Assembly: GCF_030269925.1 (NCBI RefSeq)
Contig: NC_085130.1
Span: 2,678,501 to 2,742,500, forward strand
DNA length: 64,000 bases
Origin: Bombyx mori
Taxonomy: Eukaryota; Arthropoda; Insecta; Lepidoptera; Bombycidae
Direction of reading: 5' to 3'
A program made the position numbers and the translations under genes. Under the pieces are notes generated by a model. That model had not been told where the DNA came from. It saw only the letters and a list, made by a program, of their open reading frames with translations, and did not search any database. Positions 32,246 to 39,992 of this stretch are shown here, in pieces. Position 1 is the first letter of the stretch. Each line of letters opens with the position of its first letter.

Positions 32246-32560
32246 TTAGACGTAGGTATGTATGTTTGTAACGGAATCTTTGAACATGATTTTGACCCCT
32301 TCAAAACATCGGATTAACTCGAAATTTGGTATACTTATCAAGGAGCGATGACAATTCAATATTAAAAAAACAATTGAAAAAATTGAAATTCAACTAAAAA
32401 ATGAAAAATAAATAATAGATTTAAAAAAAACTAACAAAATACGCTCTTATAGAAAATCCAACTAAAAAATTGAAAATAAATTTTAATAAAAATATAAAAA
32501 AATGCGTGGGGTGCATGGTATCAGTAGTTATAAATATTTTATGAACAGATGTAGCGCTCA
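32246..32560 (+). mobile_element. Foldback family F element, partial
   Basis: GTAACGGAATCTTTGAACAT ... CTCGAAATTTGGTATACTTA ... AAAATACGCTCTTATAGAAA ... ATGGTATCAGTAGTTATAAA. The right arm is missing. Confidence 0.7.
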
Positions 32561-32756
32561 TAGCGCTGGCGCTCTGTTTGACGGTATGATACCGTAGTAG
32601 TCCAACACAATTATCATCGTGGATTCCGTTAAATGACATTGCTTAACAAAAATATTGCATGTATTTTACAATGATCGGTAATCCAATAATCATTATTTTT
32701 ACAAAGAATACGAATTAATCATTAATTTTGTTACAGAGACTTCTCTCAATTTACAA

Positions 32757-35700
32757 ATGGATAAAAAACTGTTATTCTTTTTGTTCATTGCTTTAAGCGT
32801 AAGTATGTTTATTAGATTTCGATGGTCGAATTATTATTGGGATTACGATGTTTTTTTTATTTAGATCTCACGTGAATTGGTAAACAAGGTCATAGTCCAC
32901 CTGTGTCTGTGGGTTAAAAAGACGTCTCCAACGCGCCCTGTAATCAATATCACTTGCATGAGATTCCTGAAACGGACACATTGTTTGTTTTTCAGGTTCA
33001 CTTCCTCTCTGCTAAAGGTAAGCAAGCAAACTATCGCAATAATGTTATTAAACAAGCTTTCCTGACTCATTTCAGTTATTTCAAATACTCAGCTCAAATC
33101 ATAGGTTAATCTATATATTAATACGTGAAGCAAAAACTTTGTACCCCTTTTTACGAACATTGCGCGGACGGAGGAGTATGAAATTTCCCACACTTATAGA
33201 GAATATAGACAAAGAGGGCACAATGCTCATATTTTTTTTAAAATAAGGCATAAAAGATACATTAAATCAATAAAGAAAACATTACACACACTGCCAACTA
33301 TTTGACACACACATATAAGTATAATATATACTCTTTGTTTATTGACAAACTTTACTTTGTCAAAAACTGTGGTCAAATTGAAAATAGGTTAATATTGTTT
33401 ATCTTTAATATTATTTGTCTATGTGTAGTCTTGGCGAAATATGTGATTATATTAAAAAAAAATCTAATAGTGTTTGACAATATAACCATAATAATGTTCA
33501 AACTTATAATTTCAATTAATTATAGTCGAATTTCGACCATTTCGGACCACTACTTAGTTAAGATTCACGAAAATCAAAGAAGCTATAGCTAACTTAATTC
33601 CTTAACTGCACTAATGGTATGTTATTTACGCATAAGCCACAGACGACGGTGGAAATGAACCTGAGAGCAGTACCGATAGCCCCGATCAGTCTTCAGAAGG
33701 TGGCCCCTCCTCTTCCTCACCAGGAAGCTCATCGAAATCTAAACATTCTCATTTCTCAAAGAAATTAGGCAAGAAGAAACAATCGCCAGGTATTTGTAAT
33801 TGATTATTAAAATTTGTTTATCTTCTTCTTCTTTTTAATACGCTTTTATTAGCTTCAGACGTATATACCTAGTCAGGTCATAAATTCTGTCACATGTTTA
33901 ATGTAAAATAATTGAAACAAGTTTATTCATTATGTAACCATTCATATACCAAAATAAACTTAACAAAACATAGATTCTTATGACACTAAAGTTTATTCAA
34001 AATTACCTCCGTGATTTTGAATACAGGCCTTCAATCTGCGCGGCCAGTCGTCTATCGCAGCACGAACGAGGTCCATGTCAATATCGGCGGCTGCCTTAAT
34101 CAAGGATGTCTTGAGTGACTCCAAATTGGGATGAGGCTTTGAGCACGCCTTTTCCTCCAAGTGTTGCCATATCTTGTAATCTAACGGATTCAAATCTGGA
34201 CTGGGGGAGGGCCAGTCTTCGTGCCGGATGAAGTCGATTTCACGCGCCGCCAGCCAGTCTTGTGTGCTCTTCGCTCTATGAGCTGGCGCCGAATCTTGTT
34301 GGAATACCCAGTGCCTGTTATTGAACATGGTATGAGAAACAGGTTCCACAAGGTTCGTCAGGACTGTATTTTGATACACAACTGCATTCGTTTTTACACC
34401 TTTCTCACAAAAATGTACCTCTGTTAAGCCCCAATAAGAAACTCCCAACCATACCATGAGCGAGGATGGAAAATGACCTCGTTGGACACGCGGAATACGG
34501 TTGCTCGCTTCTTCACTACTGTGTGCGTACACCTTATCATTTTGTTTGTTGTAGCACTCTTCTACGGTAAAATTTTTTTCATCCGAAAAAAGAATTTCCC
34601 GATATTTTTTTCCCGCGTACCGCTTCAACAAAGCGCGGCATCTCTTCAGTCTCAGGTCCATTAGACGAGCATTCAAACGATGTCCTGTTTTTCTTCGATA
34701 TGCCCGAAGCCCTAAGTCTTCATTTAACACCCTTTTCACCGTGGTTCTGCTTAACCCCATCTGAAGGGCCAACAGTTTCTGCTTACGTTTGGGATTTCTT
34801 TGAATTCGCGCCTTCACAGCTTTTATCACTGCTGGAGTCCTAACAGACCAAGGGCGACCACCTCTTGACCTGTCATCTACACTAGAGTCTTCATTGTATC
34901 GTTTGATGGTACGATAAACGAATATTTTGGTTATATTCAAATTTTTCAGTATGTTATAAATTTGAATTGGCGCGTAACCGCAACGATACAACGCAATAAC
35001 TGCAACACGGTCTTCTTTAAGCGTCCACTCCATATTTAAAAATGAGTAAAATTCTAAAAGTATACATTTTTATTTTCATGAACAATTCGAAATTCAAATT
35101 CAATAAACTTTTTTGTGGCCAGCATTCTAAAAGAAAAGTTTTTACTGTGTGACAATACTTATGACCTGACTAGTTATATGTTTGTAACGGAATATTTGAA
35201 CATGATTTAACCCCGGATTAACTCGAAATTTGGTATACTTATAAAGGCCCGATGACAATTCAATTATAAAAAATAAATTTGAAAAAAATATTGAACAAAT
35301 TGAAATTCAGCTAAAAAATGAAAAATAAATAATAGTTTAAAAAAACTAACAAAATATGCATTTATAGAAAATCCAACTAAAAAACAGAAAATAAATTTTA
35401 ATAAATTTGAATTAAAAATAGTGTAAGGAAAAATGATTTTATTGTAAAAAAAAAAGCGTGGCGTGCATGGTATCAGTAGTTCTAAATATTTTATGAACAG
35501 ATATGCGTAGAAGGGTTATTTTGATAATCTCCTGAAAAGCACCTCACGCTTTTCTTATGGTGACAAACCTCTTCATCAAAAAAGAAATCGTTTTTGTTAC
35601 TTTTTTTTTATTTTATTTTTTATTGCTTAGATGGGTGGACGAGCTCACAGCCCACCTGGTGTTAGGTGGTTACAAGAACCCATAGACATCTACAACGTAA

Positions 35701-38700
35701 ATGCGCCACCCACGTTGAGATATAAGTTCTAAGGTCTCAAGTATAGTTACTTACCACCAAACTCCTTCCTTATCCTAATTATCCTTCCTTTCTCCATATT
35801 TTTGGTAACGAATATGTAATAGATAAAACACTAGATAGATACTTACTAGAAAAATAAGCTTGCTTAGGAAGAAGTTCCGAACAAGAAAATTTGAACTTTT
35901 AGGAATTCCAAGCACCGGTCATCGTTCTCGTCGAACCTGTCGAATGGGACGAAGGGCTCGTCGTGAAAATTAACCCTCAGACACAGTCCACTGAGTTTCT
36001 CGACGGATCTTCTCAGTGGGTCGCGATTCCGATCCGGTGGTAGATGCATTCCCGAAGCAGCTGACCTTGAACTGTTAGGTCTCCTTCGGAGGCGCTCGAG
36101 CAACTATTAGCAAATCCCACTCTTCCTGGCTGGCCCTTTTACTCACTCACCTATCCTGGTGAAATCGGAAAGCCCTTCGGACCACCAGTAATCCTTCCTT
36201 CTTAAAAAATATTCTCACAGAGTCCGACCACAACTTGATGTTGAATACGCTTACTACGAGTATGCCAATGATTCACTGACCCACAGATGAGGGTGGAAAA
36301 GAAGCAGAGAGCAGTACCGACAACCCTGATCAGTCTGCCGGAGGTGGCTCGCCCTTTTCCTGGTCAGGAAACTCATCGAAATCTAAACATTCTCATTTCT
36401 CAAAGAAATTAGGCAAGAAGAAACAATCGCCAGGTATTTCTAATTGATTATTTGTTTATCTTCTTCTTCTTCTTTTTAATACGCGTTTATTTGCTTTAGA
36501 CGTACATGTAACGGAATCTTTGAACATAATTTTGACCCCTTTCAAAACGTCGGATTAACTCGAAATTTGGTATACTTATTTAAGGACCGACGACAATTTA
36601 ATATTAAAAAACAAATTTGAAAAAATTGAAATTCACCTAAAAAAGAAAAATAAATAATAGTTTAAAAAAACTAACAAAATACGCATTTATAGAAAATCCA
36701 AGTAAAAAATAGAAAATAATGTTGCTGATGTCCATAAGCGGCGGTGACCACTTTCCCTCAGGTGGGCCATATGTGTTTTGGTGCGGGCTGTATGGGCCGG
36801 TTGCTATGATAAAGAAAACTTGTGCTTTTTGCTGCAATACGGTTTATTTGTATGTTTATGCACTTGATATTTTATTAATATGATAAACACGTCCGCTTGC
36901 GGTGAAAATTATAAAAAAGGAAGAGAGTGACATCAACAATGTTGCCAGTCATATAATTTTATTTTCCATACTAAAATGTTGGAGTTGCCAACAGTATGCT
37001 CGTCTGCCTACAAAGGCAATAAAAAAAAGTTTAACTCAACTGATGATATTCATTCTTTTTTTCTTTTCTTCGTTCTTTTAATGCGGAAACTACAGATGAG
37101 GGTGGAAAAGAAGCAGAGAGCAATACCGACAACCCTGATCAGTCTGCAGGAGGTGGCTCGCCCTTTTCCTGGTCAGGAAACTCATCGAAATCTAAACAGT
37201 CTCATTTCTCAAAGAAATTAGGCAAGAAGAAACAATCACCAGGTATTTCTAGTTAATTCTTTGCTCACATCAACGATATGTTGGAAGAACTAACATAAAA
37301 AACAGCTTAGCGTTGTTTAGCTCTAGGTCTCAGGCTGTTTATCTTTTTTTTTATTTATTGCTTAGATGGGTTGACGAGCTTACAGCCCACTTCGCTGCCC
37401 ATAGACATCTACAAACTAAATGCGCCACTCACCTTGAGATATAAGTTCTAAGGTCTCAAATATAGTTACAACGACTGCCCCACCCTTCAAACCGAAACGC
37501 ATTACTGCTTCACGACAGAAATTGGCAGAGTGTAGGTACCTACCCGCGCGGACTCACAAGAGGTCCTACCTCCCCTAATTACGCAAATTATAATTTTGCG
37601 GGTTAGATTTTTAGTTTAGTTTGAGACATCTACCAGCTCCGATATTCGCTTAAAATTAGATGGGGCTTGATCTTACATTGGTTTTTTTACATGTTATGTT
37701 ATCATTTCGGCTATAACATACGGATGAGAATTCGAATCGATAATACTAGAAGAAAAAATAATCGATATATTATAGTTTTATTCGTCAAACTCGATTCCAA
37801 TAAATTAAATCGATTAGGCCATTTTAAATTCAAAATGACGAGTTTTTACTAAAATAAGTACTGTTACGCGCTGGGGTTCGGGATAAATAAAATTCCACCA
37901 AAGTACAACTAAAAAACTGTATTGGACACTTAGAAGACTTAAAACACACAACAAACACTTTAAAACTCTCAATTCGCTTGTTCCGCTTCGCTTCAGGTGA
38001 TCCGTTCGCTGTTTCGCTTCGAGTAGTTCCGATTACTAACTGGCTGCGTGCCATCTCTACAACGCTATTATAGCCGATACCTCATCCCTAGAATTATCGA
38101 GAATATTCCACACATCTCTAGTATTGTGTTTCCGCTATCTGACAATAGATGGCGTTGTACTTCTCGAGCGTTCTAAGTGCTACTAGATCCGTCGATATTC
38201 GTTCGACTATTCGGCGATAGATGGCGTTACTCTTACCGGCGTAACAGTAGTAAAGAAAGTACTTAAGAAAAAAATTCGTGTGTGCATTTGTTTGACGGGG
38301 TTCATTTCCGAAACGGCTGGGCCAATTTCGAAGGGACTTCAACTGACCAAGAGCTGATGTTGCAAAGAGTAAGATGAACTACTATTATCATAGAAAAATA
38401 ATTAGGACTACACACAATAAAAAGGGCCTTGATCGGTTTTTACGTTTAGGAAAACAATAAAAGTCACAACTAACTCTTTGATTATTTTTCTATTTTGGAA
38501 CAGAAACCACGGATGAGAGTGGAAACGAAGCAGAGAGCACTACCAGCAACCCTGATGAGTCTTCAGGAGGCGGCTCGTCCTTCTCATCATCGAGCAACTC
38601 TTCGAAATCTAAACTAACCGCCTTTAAAAAGAAATTTACCAACAAGGAAGAATCGACTGGTACTTTCTTGTTTAATATTTGTTAGGACCTTTTTTTCACC

Positions 38701-39120
38701 CTAGCGTGTAGGTGAGCTCACGTGAGTGTATGAGTTTTTAACGTTCTCGATAGCGTAAAAGTTAACTCAAAGTATGGAGTTGGAACAGCGCCCCTAGCGG
38801 CAAACGTAGGAAGCTGTTACAGTGATGTTTAAAAAAACGGGCACTAAGCTTTTATTTTATTGCTTAGATGGGTGGATGAGCTTAAAACCCTATCTGGTGT
38901 TATGTGGTTACTGGAGCCCATAGACATCTACAACGTAAATGCGCCACCTACAAAACAAAAGCACACCAAACCCCCTCGCATCCCGCTTTACCATCAGAAG
39001 GGATAACTGTACGATTTCATTTCAGAAAGCTCCAGTGACGCGTCATCGAATAAAGAAAAAGTATTAACACTTTTCAATAAACTCGGAAGTTTACTTAAGA
39101 AGATATTTGCTTCGAATTAA
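32757..39120 (+). CDS. Putative secreted Ser/Lys-rich protein with four exon-encoded repeats
   Basis: Unrecognised gene. Exons by frame and GT-AG: 32757-32798, 32996-33017, 33643-33789, 36287-36433, 37096-37242, 38504-38659, 39026-39120; total 756 nt, 251 aa plus TAA. Residues 1-20 (MDKKLLFFLFIALSVHFLSA) are a classical signal peptide, cleavage probably after SA. Then four repeats of 49, 49, 49 and 52 residues, each from one exon: an acidic start (DEGGKEAESSTDNPDQS), a Gly/Ser linker (GGGSPFSWSGNSSKSK) and a basic end (HFSKKLGKKKQSP). The last exon gives SSSDASSNKEKVLTLFNKLG and LLKKIFASN, predicted as a cationic amphipathic helix. All internal introns from the second on are phase 1, so repeat exons can be gained or lost in frame. 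No cysteines. Secretion is a confident inference; function is unknown, with an antimicrobial or structural (silk or egg coat) role among the options. Confidence 0.8.
33643..33789 (+). repeat. Repeat exon 1 of the secreted-protein gene
   Basis: 147 bp between CACAG and GTATT. The most diverged of the three 147-bp exons in its first half (DDGGNEPESSTDSPDQSSEG) but identical to the second in its basic end (SKHSHFSKKLGKKKQSP). Confidence 0.8.
33868..35174 (-). mobile_element. maT-type mariner transposon (DD37D), apparently intact
   Basis: 1,307 bp between TA dinucleotides. The left terminus is CCTAGTCAGGTCATAAATTCTG and the right reads TGTGACAATACTTATGACCTGACTAGT, imperfect inverted repeats. It holds one uninterrupted transposase ORF (33993-35033, minus). 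Sister copies: 42469-43775 (same length, nonsense) and 60657-61957. Confidence 0.92.
33993..35033 (-). CDS. maT family transposase, full-length ORF
   Basis: 346 aa, no interruption. Cuts and pastes the element at TA sites. The N-terminal helix-turn-helix (about residues 8-44, IALYRCGYAPIQIYNILKNL) is followed by a second DNA-binding region ending near RTTVKRVLNEDLGLRAYRRK. The DDE/D catalytic core has Asp151 (FSDEKNF), Asp247 (QQDSAPAHRA) and Asp285 (SPDLNPLDYKIW). Between the last two there are 37 residues, giving DD37D, the maT signature, not the DD34D of classical mariner. The C-terminus (WPRRLKACIQNHGG) is present. Start chosen at MEWTLKEDRV because all three copies begin there. Protein features look competent, and the termini are in place, so activity is possible but not shown. 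Confidence 0.92.
   Translation of the reverse strand: MEWTLKEDRVAVIALYRCGYAPIQIYNILKNLNITKIFVYRTIKRYNEDSSVDDRSRGGRPWSVRTPAVIKAVKARIQRNPKRKQKLLALQMGLSRTTVKRVLNEDLGLRAYRRKTGHRLNARLMDLRLKRCRALLKRYAGKKYREILFSDEKNFTVEECYNKQNDKVYAHSSEEASNRIPRVQRGHFPSSLMVWLGVSYWGLTEVHFCEKGVKTNAVVYQNTVLTNLVEPVSHTMFNNRHWVFQQDSAPAHRAKSTQDWLAAREIDFIRHEDWPSPSPDLNPLDYKIWQHLEEKACSKPHPNLESLKTSLIKAAADIDMDLVRAAIDDWPRRLKACIQNHGGNFE
35611..35752 (-). mobile_element. Bm1 SINE fragment
   Basis: Antisense tail and part of the body (TTATTGCTTAGATGGGTGG ... GGTCTCAAGTATAGTTAC), then cut. In the intron between repeat exons 1 and 2. Confidence 0.82.
35905..36215 (+). mobile_element. Family J 3'UTR fragment and second retroposon tail
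   Basis: 35905-36060: GCACCGGTCATCGTTCTCGT ... CTTCTCAGTGGGTCGCGATT. 36075-36210: GTTAGGTCTCCTTCGGAGGC ... CCACCAGTAATCC, also at 11660-11815. Non-coding in this copy. Confidence 0.6.
36287..36433 (+). repeat. Repeat exon 2 of the secreted-protein gene
   Basis: 147 bp between CACAG and GTATT. Almost identical to the exon at 37096 (DEGGKEAESSTDNPDQSAGG then SPFSWSGNSSKSK). The intron after it matches the intron after repeat exon 1, including the same family F insertion. Confidence 0.82.
36434..37095. other. Intron between repeat exons 2 and 3
   Basis: Family F fragment (36478-36715), a short YLEPLRSS-family tail (GATGTCCATAAGCGGCGGTG at about 36728, and CGTCTGCCTACAAAGGCAA at 37002), and AT-rich filler. 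No coding sequence. Confidence 0.55.
37096..37242 (+). repeat. Repeat exon 3 of the secreted-protein gene
   Basis: 147 bp between TACAG and GTATT. Differs from repeat exon 2 by very few bases (for example SKQSHF in place of SKHSHF). Near-identity indicates recent duplication or gene conversion. Confidence 0.82.
37346..37613 (-). mobile_element. Bm1 SINE, partly deleted
   Basis: Antisense: TTATTGCTTAGATGGGTTGA ... GCCCACTTCGCTGCCCATAG (a deletion inside GGTGTTAAGTGG) ... AATTACGCAAATTATAATTT. Cut before the tRNA head. In the intron between repeat exons 3 and 4. Confidence 0.85.
37862..38246 (-). mobile_element. Solo LTR, family L
   Basis: Antisense: TGTTACGCGCTGGGGTTCGG ... ATAGATGGCGTTACTCTTAC ... 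CGGCGTAACA, with flanks GTAC and GTAG. It includes the reversed TATA region (CAACGCTATTATAGC) and GTAGTTCCGATTACTAAC. It lies in the intron between repeat exons 3 and 4, so it brings an antisense promoter candidate into the secreted-protein gene. Confidence 0.83.
38504..38659 (+). repeat. Repeat exon 4 of the secreted-protein gene, diverged
   Basis: 156 bp between AACAG and GTACT; 52 residues (ETTDESGNEAESTTSNPDES ... SKLTAFKKKFTNKEEST). Keeps the acidic, Gly/Ser and basic plan but with different sequence in the basic part, so it is the oldest repeat with repeat exon 1-3 arising later. Confidence 0.78.
38855..38950 (-). mobile_element. Bm1 SINE fragment
   Basis: Antisense tail only (TTATTGCTTAGATGGGTGG ... 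AACGTAAATGCGCCACC) in the intron 75 bp before the last exon of the secreted-protein gene. Confidence 0.8.
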
Positions 39121-39323
39121 ATCAATTATTTTTCAAATAATTCTAATTAACAATAAACTATACGACAGCATACCTTGGATTTTTTAACTTACCGCCAGTA
39201 ACATAGTACCCCTGATAGATTCCCTTCATCCTTCAAGATCTCTATTCCGCTACCAGTCCAAAGTATATTCTTGAACTTGAAGATCAAGGTTCTTTGGAAC
39301 TGTCGAGTTATTAAAGATTTCAA

Positions 39324-39558
39324 ACTGATGGTAGGACCTCTTGTGAGTCCACACGGGTAGGTACCACCGCCCCGCCTATTTCTGCCGTGAAGTAGTAATG
39401 CGTTTCGGTTTGAAGAGAGGAGCAGCCGTTGTAACTATACTGAGATCTTAGAACTTATACCTCAAGGTGGGTGGCGCATTTACGTTGTATATGTCAATGG
39501 GCTCCAGTAACCACTTAACACCAGGGGCCTGGGAACTCGTCCACCCAACTAAGCAATT
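39324..39558 (+). mobile_element. Bm1 SINE, head-truncated
   Basis: Sense: AACTGATGGTAGGACCTCTT ... CACCCAACTAAGCAATTTTT. Between the secreted-protein gene and hydrolase gene 2. Confidence 0.85.
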
Positions 39559-39981
39559 TTTTTTTTTTTAAATACAATAATGTAATACACAATTATAGCC
39601 AAAAAAGAAAATTGACTTCGACGACCTTTCCTTATTATTTGAAATGCGTTAGTAACTCAATAATGTAATAATTCATCTTGCTAAGACTTTTATGTGCCCT
39701 TAAAAAATTATTGGCAGAAGAACTTATTAATCTAATGATAAGCCATCATCGGGGCCCATAGACCACTTCCTAACTTTAACATATCTCTTTTGAACAAGCT
39801 TTAAAAAAAATTTAATACATTTTGTTTTGACACATGAAAAGTCAGTTCATATTGACGTAAAAAATCGGCAATGACTGACGCTTTTCTATAAAATTATACA
39901 AAAATAATTATATTTGAAAAAAAAATTATAAAATGAAATTAAAATATAAACAGAATAAAAGTCGAATATTTCCTGCGCAAC

Positions 39982-39992
39982 ATGGTTTTTGG
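39982..39992 (+). CDS. Proposed 11-nt first coding exon of hydrolase gene 2
   Basis: GCAACATGG is a good start context. It codes MVFG with the last codon split after GG before GTGAGC. Joined to 40941 it reads MVFGLLLATGASLTAGV, in frame with the anchor. The phase (two bases carried over) is the same as at the first junction of gene 1. Very short, so the call is tentative. Confidence 0.5.

Larger units (their letters stand above)
33838..35560 (+). mobile_element. Foldback family F element split by an intact maT transposon
   Basis: TTAATACGCTTTTATTAGCT at 33838, then the maT element 33868-35174, then GTAACGGAATATTTGAACAT to GAACAGATATGCGTAGAAGG and CACGCTTTTC. Lies in the intron between repeat exons 1 and 2. 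The maT insertion point is equivalent to the one in the family F element at 22.7 kb. Confidence 0.72.

Noticed and set aside
34221..34664. Repeated small ORFs on the plus strand (68 and 63 codons), also at 42822-43265 and reversed at 61161-61604
   Set aside because: Exact antisense shadows of the conserved maT transposase; recurrence follows from copy number, not coding.
37862..38246. Full LTR retrotransposon with internal genes
   Set aside because: Only a single LTR is present, with short flanking duplications and no gag/pol between a pair.
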